Assembly (NCBI RefSeq): GCF_049306965.1
Contig: NC_133200.1
Location: 11,741,001 to 11,805,000 of the forward strand
DNA length: 64,000 nt
Reading direction: 5' to 3'
Source: Danio rerio
Lineage: Eukaryota > Chordata > Actinopteri > Cypriniformes > Danionidae
The notes under the pieces are model-generated. The model saw only the letters and a program-made list of their open reading frames with translations. It made no database searches and was not told the DNA's origin. The translations under genes were made by a program, and so were the position numbers. Below, one piece after another: positions 25,501 to 36,437 of the stretch; within the stretch, counting starts at the first letter, position 1; each line of letters starts with the position of its first letter.

Positions 25501-25871
25501 TGGACGCCAGGCAAGGGAGAAACCCAGCTCGACTGTCTGCTGCTACATGTCACTTACTCTGGGCCAGGAGACTGCTCTCGTTCACACTCTTTGGAAGATT
25601 TCTCTGGAAATCAGCTTTAGGAACCCTCATCGACTTTCTCAGAAGACTGTTGAAATCTCTGAAATGAAAAGGATGCCGTAGCCTGCTCTCGCTGTGCTTA
25701 TATTGCAAAATTGATTGCAACGAGCATCAGCTGAGCAAGCTGACACTGCCAACATATTGGCATTTTATTGGCCCGTTTACATACTCTTTCAGACGATTGG
25801 CTTTCTGAACAAAATCCCCATAGTGGTGAGTTTTTTCCACATAGCATTGAAGTTCTTCTCCTGAAGGGGAA
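22598..25871 (-). mobile_element. DIRS-type retrotransposon fossil, internally deleted
   Basis: Inverted terminal repeats of about 220 bp are present: aatgctatgtgg near the left end, and its diverged reverse complement before 25871. An internal complementary region at about 22880-22990 follows. Minus-strand peptides recognisable as DIRS parts are a tyrosine-recombinase region (about 23730-24500), an RNase H region (about 24620-25110) and a small reverse-transcriptase remnant (about 25180-25420). The gag region and most of the reverse transcriptase are missing. It is broken many times, and the two terminal repeats differ clearly, so it is older than the copy at 57-63 kb. Confidence 0.8.
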
Positions 25872-26205
25872 CCAAATTGTTCAGTTTATTAACGTGACTT
25901 TTATGATAAGTAATTGGTTATTTTTTATTAATTGGTCATAGTTGGCACATAGTTCTCAGTGATGATTTTTTCTTTAGTAATTATCAATTACGTAATAGGG
26001 AATACCTTTGTAATAAATAAGCTATTACTTACTGCTTAGGTCATTTTGCTTTTATATTAGTTAATGTAGTACTACCTTTTACTACCTACTTAAGTGTTGT
26101 GTACCTAAATTTTTTTCCAAAAATATCATCTAGATGCGCTCTAATAAAAAACTCATCTTTTTTAGTGGTTAATAATGACAATATCATAAGAAAAATGGTA
26201 TATTA
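25872..26205. other. AT-rich spacer
   Basis: No coding potential, RNA gene or clear repeat boundary was recognised in this stretch between the DIRS fossil and the GC-rich block. Confidence 0.5.
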
Positions 26206-26229
26206 AATTTTATTTGTTAGTTCTAGCAG

Positions 26230-27185
26230 CAAACAGGGGGGGGGGGGTGCAGGGGGTTTTAGCGCCACAGCACCCGCGAGACCTATATGAGTCGGGCCGA
26301 GAGAAAAGGAGATGGAAAAAAAAGGAGGAAAGACAGAGTAGACCGAGAAAGGGGAGAGAGGAAAAAAAAAAAAAAAAAGGGGTTCGGTTCTCCAGACACG
26401 CTGCCACTCGGTCCTCCACCAGCCGAGAGATGCGACGACGTGCTGGGAGCCCTGTGGAGGAATCTATCCACCCGTCCGTCTTCTGGCGTCTGGCGGCGGT
26501 TCGCCTGGCTAGCTGGCGGCATTTCTGGTCTCCTGCTCCGCTCCCGCTTCGGTGGATGGATGCAGGCTCTGGCATCATAGCGGATCGCGGCGACTCCACC
26601 GGGTTCTGTGGGATGGCTCCCTTCAGCACTTTCCCTTCCGGTGGTGAGCCCCGCGTCCCCTGCTCCTCCCCATGCTGGGAGACGGCAGCAGGCAGATCCT
26701 TTCCTCGCCAGCCTCAGGCCGCCCTGGCACTCTGGGCAGACGAACGGGTTTCTCCCCCACTCGGGTTAACTCCCGAACACTCTCCCCCTCTCTCAGCGGC
26801 GAGGGGCATCTGGACAACGCGTCCCTCCTTCTCCCGGGTTTCTGCACCACTGTAATAAAGTTTACGGCCCTTTGGCTGCCGGGAAGAAGGAGGCGGAGAA
26901 CCGACGGAGCTTTAAAATATTTATTAATAACAGTGACGGCAGCTCCTCACGGAGACTGCCGTCTAAACCAAAACAAACGGACGGCAGCTCCTCACGGAAA
27001 CTGCCGTCAAACTGAAAGCAAAAGTAAAATATGTCCGGGCCCGGTCCTCTCTCGGCTTCCTCTGCCATCGGTCCTCCTTTAATGGTCCAGAGCTCCTTCC
27101 GTGGGATCCGAGGCAGGTGCGCACCGCAGGTGTATCGCGGGGACCTCACCCCGTTCCCACGGCTCTCGGCCACGCCCCCTCGCCA
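26230..27185. repeat. GC-rich block, possible solo LTR fossil
   Basis: A sharp change to GC-rich, CpG-rich sequence begins after a G run at about 26236 and ends near 27185. It contains a purine-rich stretch with a poly(A) run (26330-26380), an AATAAA (26853-26858), and two copies of a unit beginning gacggcagctcctcacgga (26935 and 26980, spacing 45 bp). The long open frames are not persuasive as genes. The layout (TG near the start, poly(A) signal two-thirds along, CA at the end) would fit a solo LTR, but no target duplication was found. A CpG island of unknown origin is the alternative. Confidence 0.3.
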
Positions 27186-27189
27186 CAAG

Positions 27190-27742
27190 CATGTATCTGT
27201 ATATTTGTGTAAATGCCATGTTCAGTGGTGTGTGTGTACTGCTGTTCAGTTGTTTCAGATTTTCTTTTTACCTTTAGTTTAAACAAAGAACGTACTTATA
27301 TGAGTCAAAAGCTAAGTTAAAGAATTTCAGAGATCACAACACTTTGTTATTGACACTTGTTTTAATGAGTATTATGTAATGTTTGTGTAAAAGACTACAT
27401 GTACTGTACTTCCTCATGATGTCCTCAAATAAAGTAAACCAGTTTCTCTGGTTGTGATCCGTTTTAGCACATTTTCTGTTTAGTTTGGCGTGTTATCAAT
27501 ATCTGCATCAAAAAGACCAACAGACTGACATCTTTGTGTGGCTCTTATTATTGTTATATTAAAATATTAAACTTAAGTCTTGCTTGATTTTTCCTAGAGA
27601 CGTTATTCTATACTATTCCATTTTACTTGCTTTTAGAGACGATGATGTTTGTAATGCTATATTTGCAGGTCAAAGCATGTTATTCGTGGTGGAGTTTGAG
27701 ACTAATGTGACTGAAAGTTGTCAAGTTTTACTGCTTCATCAC
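27190..27742. other. Orphan class I 3'-flank-like sequence
   Basis: Positions about 27395-27530 (acttcctcatgatgtcctca, aataaagtaaaccag, agtttctctg, accaacagactgacatc) resemble the sequence after gene A (9383-9510: acttccccatgctgtcctcc, gcagtatctctg, accgactgacatctgac). No class I exons precede it here. It looks like the leftover tail of a lost gene copy. Confidence 0.4.
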
Positions 27743-27755
27743 AATATAGTATTAT

Positions 27756-28103
27756 TCATTCATTAATTTTCTTGTTGGCTTAGTCCCTTTATTAATCCGG
27801 GGTCGCCACAGCAGAATGAACCGCCAACTTATCCAGCAAGTTTTTACGCAGCGGATGCCCTTCCGGCCGCAACCCATCTCTGGGAAACATCCACACACAC
27901 ATTCACACACACACTCATACAATTTAGCCTACCCAAATTCACCTGTACCGCATGTCTTTGGACTGTGGAGGAAACCCATGTGAAGGCAGGGAGAACATGC
28001 AAACTCCACACAGAAACACCAACTGAGCCAAGGTTCTAACCAGTGACCCAGCGACCTTCTTGCTGTGAGGCGACAGCACTACCTACTGCGCCACTGCCTC
28101 GCC
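27756..28103 (-). mobile_element. Full-length DANA SINE
   Basis: The minus-strand copy runs from the tRNA-like head (ggcgaggcagtggcgcagta, at 28103) to the tail (gccaacaagaaaattaatga). It is flanked by a perfect 13-bp duplication AATATAGTATTAT (27743-27755 and 28104-28116). This is a recent, complete insertion upstream of gene C. Confidence 0.92.
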
Positions 28104-28116
28104 AATATAGTATTAT

Positions 28117-28675
28117 AGTAAAGGTTGAAGCATCAATAGCATCAGCAAACAGATCACAGATTAACTAGTGTTAAAGCTGTTATAGCTAAAAAGGAACACT
28201 ATGCTCCTAGTATGTTAATATAGTTTTACACCTGAAAAGTACAAACACACTTGTTTACATTTTATTTTTAATTTAAAGCATTAAAAACATGATTGGAAAC
28301 AATCATTTTTATTGTCTCTTCAATGTATGCTTTAGTTTCAACAGATATAATCAGCCAACAGGTTTGACAATAAAAATACATGTTATGTACAGTACAATGG
28401 ACTACAGTTGTTATTTTTTCATGTTGGCTTTTAAGTCAGATTTCTGCATGATTTCCTGGTAGCATTGGGACTGCTGAAGTAATGTTGAAGAACTACTACA
28501 TATAATAGTTTTGTAAATAATGATACCAGCTTGACTAACATTTAGGACTAATTATTACTGACTGAAGAGGTGAACGCTGACAGCTTTCTTTCTTTTTTTA
28601 CACACCCACAGGGGTGGAGCAGGAACTTGTTTTAATGTCAAGTGTGGGTTCACGGAAAGCATACGCACCTGCAAC
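28117..28675 (+). promoter_or_regulatory. Upstream flank of gene C
   Basis: The region from 28170 resembles that upstream of gene A (from about 3117), including 'ctagta', 'gttttacacct', 'gtttac' and 'ctaatgtatgc/ttcaatgtatgc' blocks. The stretch just before the start codon has 'ggtggagc', also present before gene A. No clear TATA or ISRE was identified, so this is only a candidate promoter. Confidence 0.35.
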
Positions 28676-30817
28676 ATGGACAAAATACTCCTGCTTTTTC
28701 TCTTTTTACTTCCAACTTCTGCTCCAAAAGGTGAGACTGCAAAATAATTATTAAATTGAAAACAAATGTTTTAATGAATAACAGTACTAACTTGTAATTT
28801 TTAACATTTAATTATGTAGCAAAACCTGCTTTAGAAATAACTTCCTAAACAAACAAAATAAATAAACAAATGAACTGTTTCACTAAATAATTTGAACTTT
28901 TAGAAATCCGAATATATGAAAGCACACTTTAAAATGTTTGACCAACATCTTCTGGATGCAATATGTATTAAATGTTGAACGTGCAATCAAAATTGTGGAT
29001 AGGGAGATTTATCTGGTAAAAGCAAAATAAGTTTTTCACCATGTGTCACATATTACAGTATAATTGTTTGCACATTCTCACATCCAGCTTTTTGGTCACA
29101 AGAATTGTATTTAAATATACTGTATATAGTGCAGCAACAAACTGAAACTGTTACAGTCATAGTTGCCCTGTGTGTTCTGTTTGTTATTGCTTCTGTTTAT
29201 TCCTGTGTTCCTTTGCCAAACCCCTTTTTATTCCTATAGTTACCTAGTTTGTTTACCTTACTTACAATTGGTCTCCACCCATTAATAAACAGAACTATGG
29301 TTTTGGACTATTTCAATTTATTTGTAATTTCTTTTACAGGCTCTCACTCTTTATGTTTGCTTGCTACATACATAAAAGGGCCATCGCCGTTTCCTGAATT
29401 GAGTGGTGTCATGATGCTGGATGATATCCCACTTCTATACTATAATGGTGATACAAAGACTTTCTTCATGAGAGGAAACACAACGGCTGAAGATAATGTG
29501 TTTGATGCAAATGCTTTCCTCAGCATTATTGGCCATATACAGTCATCTTTTGTTGACAGATGGGGATTAGCATCAAGAGACTTAAATAAAACTGACAGTA
29601 CGTATTGTTGAAGACAGTCAGCTAAGCATTGATTTAAATTTGATCAGTTCTTTAGTATGATTATTTTAAAATTATCTTATATTTTCTTTATTTTTAAAGG
29701 GATTTTTACACTTCAGCAGCTTGTTTTGTGTGAACTAAGTGAGGATGGTGAACATGGAAAAATGATATCACGTGATGCTGTTGAAGGAACCACCACAGAT
29801 GAACTGCAACATGTTGACCATAAGTTTACATACAAGCATACTTTAAATGTTTCAGCTTATCTAATAGATTTTTACCTTGAATTGACAAAGAGTCTTCACA
29901 AAACTTTATTCCAACCAACCTGCTTCAAAACTCTCAGTGGTTATCTTATACAAAGAAGAAATCAAATCAATAGGAAGGGTAAAAATTACCATCTTCTATA
30001 GTCAAACTAATCAAAAACAAATGTCATGTACAAGCCAACATATATCAAATTGTATGCTTCCAGTGAAACCTAAAGTCAGGCTCTTCAAGAAAGAACTGTC
30101 TTCTGGGTTTATTGTGAGTTGTTTGGCGACAGGATTTTACCCTCGTCACATCAACCTGACCCTGTTGAGAGATGGACAGCCTGTATCTGATCATGATGTC
30201 ACTGGAGGAGATCTGCTGCCCAATGGAGATGGGACGTACCAGATGAGGAAGAGTCTGGAGATCAGAGCAGAGGAAAGACAAAAACACAAGTACTCCTGCT
30301 CTGTTAAACACCTCAGTCTAGACAACAAACTCCATGTTGATTTGGGTAATAAACATTTACAAAATATACCATAAAACAGTCAAAACAAAAACTATTAAAG
30401 TTAATCTCTGAGTATGTGCTTCATTTTTCAGACTTCGATCACAGCAAACCCTTTCAGTCAGTGATTCCTTCAGTTCTGACAGTTTTGGCTCTGTTATTGG
30501 TGTTTGGAGTCGCAGCTGTGATATGGAAAAGAAAATGTAGAGGTATGACAAAAAAAAAACAGGTTTAAAGATTATAGAATAGCAATTTAAAATATACTTT
30601 AGCATGAAAATGTAACAAAATAGTTTTTATGTGTGTGTGTGTGTGTGTTTTCTCCTTTGTTGTTTAGATTCTGTTAAATGTGGTTATTCCGCAGCTTCTA
30701 GTAAGTAATCTAATTATTTATTAAATTAAGGCAAAGAAAACTGTTGCATACAACTTACACAATATAATTAAAAATATTTACTTTTCAGCATCTGTAGAAA
30801 ATATGGAGACAACATGA
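28676..30817 (+). CDS. MHC class I-like heavy chain, gene C
   Basis: This is the most compact intact copy, 348 residues. Exons: 28676-28730 (leader MDKILLLFLFLLPTSAPK), 29340-29597 (alpha1), 29700-29978 (alpha2), 30064-30345 (alpha3), 30432-30542 (stalk and transmembrane), 30668-30700, 30789-30817. All introns are phase 1 with GT-AG ends. Alpha1 carries NTT and NKT glycosylation sites. Alpha2 has the cysteine pair (VLCEL, PTCFK). Alpha3 shows SCLATGFYPR and YSCSVKH. The membrane helix follows IPSV and ends in KRKCR; the tail includes DSVKCGYSAAS and ends MET-T-T. Predicted role: surface class I molecule, probably non-classical because position 7 is Leu rather than Tyr. The closest relative here by tail and leader is pseudogene A. 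Confidence 0.9.
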
Positions 30818-32387
30818 CTGACAAAAAGAATAGCATGCAATTACAAAAAATTGTGTTCAAATTTTTTTTTTCTGTCTGGAACATTCTGCCTTTCAACCAT
30901 ATTTATTCTGGATTTTTAAAAGCCTGATTGTATTCACTTTTTTCTGTAGCCACTCTGCAGTGCATCTTTTGGTTTTTACTTTTTACGGGAATTATATGGG
31001 AGTTTTCCAGGAGAAATAACAAAACAGTAGGGTGCCGGGTGATGGGTGTGAAATATGGGAGACTGTTGGAAGGTATGATACGTATTATCAAAACTAATGC
31101 ACGCAACAAGCGCAAGTGGATGTACGGTAAGCAAAATGGTAAAAAAAATGACTTGAAAATGGATTTGAGAAGGGAGTTTTTCCCAAACTTGCAAAATATA
31201 TTCAACATAATTATTTGAGAAATTGGTTATTACATGAAAGTCTATATTTAAAACAAAAGATTATTATTTCATGAGTGAAATTATAATTACACAGGTTTTC
31301 AAAGGCAATATTTTCAGTTGGTATAACATTTAAAAAATGAAATAATAAATTATATGATTGTGTAGGTCAAATCTTTAAAACACTAGACTGAAGCTATTTC
31401 TGTTATGAAACTTTATCAGGAGTTTCTCAGAATTTTAAGCTTTATCAGTACAGAGCAGTTTATGCATCAGAGCAGAAGAGTGAACTGTACCACTATCACT
31501 GTATGTTTATGTTATTATTCTTTGTCTGCAAGGGTGGCACTAAACAAGGCTTTATTAGACAGACACTAAGAATTGTTAGTTAGAGTCTCACGATTATCAA
31601 ATGGATGCATATACTTGGTAAATGTGACTCTTTCCTTGTTGCATGCACAACTAAAATACAGTAAAAGATTTTTTTAGACAACTCTGGAGTTCTCATCTCC
31701 TTATTTTGTATACATTGATACTGGCAAACATTCCACAACATACACAACCAAACCCTTGATTTTTAACCCCAATTTTTTACCCATACCGTTATGTTTTTCT
31801 GGAAATATGGACAGACAGACCGATATGTTTTATACAAATAAATCTTTTGGTGAAGTGACCAAATTTATGGAGACAAGTTAATCCCATTTTACAGAGACAT
31901 TTAACCTATGACTGTGTGCACATATCAATGTAATAACAGTTTTTAATAATCATTCATTAACTTTCTTAAGTTATATCATTTTGTAATGTTTTTAGTCATT
32001 TGGGATGCAGTGACAAGCAGTCAAATATTTTGCCGAAAAGAAAATTTTCATGAAAGTCATTGTGCTGCACGTATTAGGTTAGCTGAAGGTGCAGCAAGGG
32101 GTTTGCAACTTTAATAAACTACAACAGTTTGCATTAATTGAAAAGTAAGAATGACTGATAAATCCATATAAAGCATATGCAGGGCCATAGGGGACATTTT
32201 AAAAGTGGGGGGACAGCTGTATGAAATCCAAAAGTTTACATGAACGAAAGTGAAGAGGGTTGGCGAATCGCGGAAGAAAGTGGACGGGGGAAGAGGGCGG
32301 TTGTGGATCGGTAAAATCAGGTGCCGGATCAGATTAGGGTTAGAGTTAGGATCCGGCGTGTTGTGGCACAAATTAAGCCCTGGGTGT
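30818..32387. other. Intergenic region C-D with repeat relics
   Basis: No gene is visible. Positions about 30975-31205 look like an unclassified interspersed repeat (ttacgggaattatatgggag). Positions about 31990-32180 match parts of the Harbinger-type element at 54780-55452 (tgcagtgaca-gcagtcaaatattttgcc; actaca/gcagtttgcatt). Positions about 32192-32378 begin gcagggccatagg and end with aattaagccctggg, suggesting a decayed hAT-like element. Confidence 0.45.
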
Positions 32388-32522
32388 TAAGAATAAGCTA
32401 AATTGCTCGTAGTGTATGTGTATGAATGAGTGTTTATGGCTGTTTTCCAGTGATGGGTTGCAGCTGGAATGGCATGTGCTGTGTAAAACATATGCTGGAT
32501 AATTTGGCGGTTAGTAGTTCAT
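32388..32522 (+). repeat. DANA SINE 3' fragment at the broken edge of D
   Basis: The sequence has the DANA body and tail (taagctaaattgctcgtagt, gggttgcagctggaatggca, aatttggcggttagtagttc) and stops where the alpha2 remnant of D begins. The SINE sits where the first half of the gene should be. Confidence 0.65.
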
Positions 32523-32539
32523 CAGATGCTGAGTTTTTA

Positions 32540-34548
32540 GGACAATGACTGGCCAGTTGATCACTAGTGCTTTTGAAGAATCCACAACAGATGAAATGCA
32601 TCTTATTAATAAAACCATAACATTTCAAGGGAGGAGGAGAGGTAAGCATACACTGTTTTTCTTTTTTATGATATTCAATAAATTGTAAGGAATGTAATCT
32701 CTCATTTTTGGTTAATTTGATTTCCAGTGAAACCGCAAGTCAGACTTATTCAGAAAGCCTTAGATTTTAGAGGTTTTTGAGTGAGTTGTTTAGCGACATG
32801 ATTTTAATTTCGTCACATCAACCAGACCCTGTTGAGAGATGGACAGCCTGTATCTGATCATGAGGTCACTGGAGGAGATCTTCTGCCCAATGGAGATGAG
32901 ACGTTCCAGATGAGGAAGAGTGGAGATCAGAGCAGAGAAGAGGGAAAAACACAAATACACCTGCTCTGCCAAACACCTCAGTCTGGACAACAAACTTGTT
33001 GATTTGGGTAATAAATTCTTCCACAATATAACAATAAAAATCAATATTCAAAGTTAATCTCTCAGTTTTTGGTTTATGTTGCAGACTTTGATCACGGTGA
33101 ACCATTTAAATTACTGATTCCTACAGTTCTGGTGGTTTTGACGATTTGCAGTACGTTTATTAAAGAGAGAGGGAGGAAGGTCTGTGATGAAGTCGATAGC
33201 TATGTGAGACCAGGGGCGACGTGGAATGGCGAGTGGTTGCAAGAGTCCTGCGGGGCGATGACGAGAGTATTTATGCATGTTGCAAAGGGTGCATTTCTTG
33301 ATAAACTTTATGATGTCTCCTTTTAAGGTGGGCCACCAGTAATGGTTCTGGGTGAGAGCATACCTGTTATGCCTGGATGTCCTGAGCTGGGATTAGAGTG
33401 GATTTCTTGTGTTTGTCTCTCTCTTATCGACAAGGGAACAAAGGTTTTATCTGCTGGACAAGCTGGTGGTGCAGGGTGCTGGTTTAGGGCTTGAGAAATT
33501 TCTGTCTCTATATCCCAAATGATGGGGGCCAAGAAGAGCGAGTTGCCGACAATGGATTGGACCTCCTCCTTTACAACCTCCTTCTCACAAAGACGAGAGC
33601 ACATCTGCTTTAATATTCTTGGAACCTGGAATATACGTGACAGAGAAGTCAAAGCAAGTGAAGAATAAAGCCCATCTTGCCTGCCTGGGGTTTAATCTTT
33701 TGGCTGAACGAATGTACTCTAGGTTCTTGTGGTCAGTGATTACGGTAAAAGGGTGTCTGGCTCCTTACCAATGTCTCCACTCCTCCATGGCCGCCTTCAT
33801 AGCGAGGAGTTCCCGATTGCCCACATCGTAATTTCTTTGGGCTGAATTGAGCTTCCGTGAGAAGAAGGTGCAGGGGTTTGAGTTTGGCTGGGTCTCCTTG
33901 TCTCTGGGATAACACAGCTCCTATGCCCGTATTGGATGCATCAATTTCTAAGACAAAGGGTAGGTAGGGATTCGGGTGACATAGGAACGGTGCCGTTGAG
34001 AAGCGGGTTTTCAGGTTAGCAAATGCCCGGTTTGCTGCGTCATTCCAATTTAATTTTACCTCCTTTGACCATAGTAGTGAGCGGGGCAGCCACTACTGAA
34101 GTTCCTTATGAATCGTCTGTAGAAATTGGCAAATCCCAGAAATTGTAACTCATTCAGAGTTTTTGGGCTGTTGTTTTGAGATGATGTAATGCTAATAGTT
34201 CGGTGATGATTACCTCTGCTGGCCAGCGAGGGGAATGACTGGGACCGAGTCGGTGACACTTATGTTGGTGTTTGGAGTTGCAGCTGCTGTAATTGCAAGG
34301 AAAAGACGATGTTCAGGTACAACAGGAACCAAAATGTAAAAGTAACTAATCAACATGTTTTCTAACAAACAATCTTCTGTTTGAGTTTTAGATTCCATTA
34401 AGAGTGGATATGCTTCTGCTTCAAGTAAGTACTTTACAGTACTCAATAACTATATGAATTATTGTACGTTTAGAGTTCTTCATTACACATTTAATAATAC
34501 TTTTAATTTTCAGCATCTGAGGAGAGTATGGACATGTCACTCAAATGA
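32540..34548 (+). pseudogene. MHC class I-like pseudogene D (5'-truncated)
   Basis: Only the 3' half of a class I gene remains: part of alpha2 (32540-32641, with ITSAFEESTTDEMHL), alpha3 (32728-33007), the transmembrane exon in two pieces (33085-33142 and 34254-34316), the small tail exon 34392-34424 and last exon 34514-34548. Leader, alpha1 and much of alpha2 are gone. Alpha3 contains an in-frame TGA (GF-stop-VSCL), the change of GFYPR to an aberrant sequence, and small deletions. A Ty3/gypsy fragment splits the transmembrane exon. From 34259 to about 34565 the sequence, introns included, is nearly identical to gene B (15610-15915), whereas the part left of the insertion is more diverged. 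No functional class I chain is possible. Confidence 0.87.
33143..34253 (-). mobile_element. Ty3/gypsy retrotransposon fragment (fossil) in pseudogene D
   Basis: Minus-strand peptides match the Ty3/gypsy polyprotein in order. The end of the reverse transcriptase ([16 protein letters not shown]) lies near 34100-34150, RNase H sequence at about 33740-33910, and the zinc-binding start of integrase with the APIIWDIE and GHPGITG stretches at about 33330-33570. No LTRs are seen at either end, so it is a partial copy, and the frame is broken several times. A possible 4-bp target duplication TGAC (33139-33142 and 34254-34257) borders it. Confidence 0.8.
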
Positions 34549-35461
34549 ATGGAGGAATGTCTTCAAATGGATGAAAATTCTGGCATTTTATTTTTGATTT
34601 CTGTGCCAAACAGGTGTTCTCTTGTTTTCCACACATTTCACATATTCAAACTATTGTAATTTATGTAACTACAGTAATGTAGCAATGGGTGCATGAGCCT
34701 TAATGCCAGTACTATTTCAGCGAGTCATCGTCAATCATAACCTGTTGATTTTTTTAACCTATGTAAAGTTGTTGAAAATTACACTCCTGTTTTCATTCAT
34801 TTAATGTATTTTTATAGTGTCTTTGTATAATCCTTTAATACATTTGATGATTTTAACATAACTATATTATAAACAGTTAATTTCCTTAAAGAAAGACAGT
34901 ATTATTAGTGCAGGTTCTGAAGGTGCCAAAATACAACCACCGAAAGTTTTAAATTAATGAAATCCCATCATTAGATTTAATATTTCCATTTTTTACAAAG
35001 TTTAAAAACACCTCCCAGATATCTAAATTCAGAGGATTTTATCTTATTACTCATGTGAGCTTTTCAAAAGCCAAAAATGTTATTAGGTTTCTCAACCAAA
35101 GTCCAATAAAGGGGTGATTAACATTTGTCCAACACAAAGTAATACAGTGTCTATATTAAAGAAGTCTGAATCTGGAGTTCAGTGTTTTTATTTGTGCATT
35201 CAAACATGTTGTATTATAATCCTTTAATAGAATATCCATGTTTGTATCTTGGATCCATGCGGGTCTTTTATTTTCAGTTTTGTCATCATCTTCAGGCTTT
35301 TTAGTACCCTGCCTTTATATATCCTGAAGAGCTTCCTTAACAAAAGAGAGGAAGCACAAGTAAATGGAACAAGTATAATGTCTATTCAACTATTATACAT
35401 TGTGTGTAGGTAATATTATCTTATTATTAATCATTTTCCCTGCTCTTCTTTTCTTTCACAG
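34549..35461. other. 3' flank of D
   Basis: AT-rich non-coding sequence. The first part (34549-34860) remains recognisably related to the 3' untranslated region of gene B, but with many differences. Nothing else was recognised. Confidence 0.45.
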
Positions 35462-35648
35462 TGAAACTATGAGTCAGAGCCATTCAGACAGCCTGTACAA
35501 AGCTGGCACTGAGGAAATACAAATTCCCAAAGCTACATATTGTAAGACTGCAAATACTAAAGTGTACCTTTTAAAATGGTACTGCACCATTTATTAATAT
35601 ACTTTTTTCTTAGCATTTGAAGAAAGAATTTACACATCACTCAAATTA
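35462..35648 (+). pseudogene. Class I relic D2 (start of alpha3 plus last exon)
   Basis: Positions 35462-35500, after a ctttcacag acceptor, read tgaaactatgagtcagagcc, clearly related to the start of the alpha3 exon (tgaaaccgcgagtcagactt in F), with a stop in frame. Positions 35614-35648, after tttcttag, read catttgaagaaagaattt and then acacatcactcaaattaatgg, matching the last exon of B and D. The body of alpha3 and the transmembrane exon are lost. This is the remains of a further class I copy between D and E. Confidence 0.6.
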
Positions 35649-36001
35649 ATGGAGAAACATCTTCAAACCTTAGACATACAGTATTATATCTTGGCAAAGT
35701 TATGATTCCTGAAATATATTGACCCAAAATGCAACATGCAAAATGGTTCTGATATATTTATCTTGAGCCATTATAGTCCAAAAATATTTCACACATAATT
35801 TTTAGCATTCGAAGAGATTGTTGTAAAAACTAATATACAAATGTCTTAACACCACGTGACAAACAACAGACATAATATATTGTATTAAATTGTCAGTTAA
35901 GATCGAACAATTACAGCCATACCTAAATGTGTTCACATTCAATTTCTAGCAATGGTTCTGAGTGTATTTCAATACTGACGTTTTTTCAGACGAATGTAAA
36001 A

Positions 36002-36016
36002 GGGGAAGTGAAAGCA
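36002..36016 (+). promoter_or_regulatory. ISRE-like element upstream of gene E
   Basis: The sequence ggggaagtgaaagcat contains GGAAGTGAAAG, close to the class I interferon-stimulated response element in reverse form. It lies about 155 bp before the start codon of E, the usual proximal position, and the wider 30-bp stretch (35987-36016) is shared with the region upstream of B. Interferon control is inferred from this motif only. Confidence 0.45.
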
Positions 36017-36169
36017 TGTTTATCTAGACTGCACAGTAGCGGTTGCTTGAAAAGCATTTATTTTATTGAAACTGTTGAAATGCTCATAAACACACAAAGT
36101 GTGGATTAACAGTGTTGATAATTTGAAATAACGTGCAGACTGAAAATCAATGTTTGGTGCGCAATCAGT

Positions 36170-36351
36170 ATGGACAAGGTTCTTCACCTTATGCTGATTT
36201 TACTTCCAGCAGTTGCTCCGAAAGGTATGTCTTTACTTTTTTTACTTAAATTTTTTCTTTTAATAGAAATGCTTTTACAGAGAAAACTAAATGAAACAAC
36301 ATGACCAATTGCCTGTCATTAATAATCATACAATATAAGTAAATGAGTTTG

Positions 36352-36437
<86 letters not shown>

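Noticed and set aside
23134-25667. Plus-strand frames in the DIRS copy
   Set aside because: They are shadows of the minus-strand reverse-transcriptase, RNase H and recombinase regions.
26214-26855. Long open frame in the GC-rich block
   Set aside because: Composition is the simplest cause: low stop frequency in GC-rich DNA, poly-Lys and poly-Glu stretches from purine runs, overlapping long frames on both strands, and no recognisable domain.
30903-31218. Opposed open frames of about 100 codons after gene C
   Set aside because: No similarity to known proteins, and the stretch looks like part of an interspersed repeat.
36351-36433. (TA)n runs as possible origins or CRISPR-like arrays
   Set aside because: These are plain dinucleotide microsatellites, usual in zebrafish introns, with no spacers.
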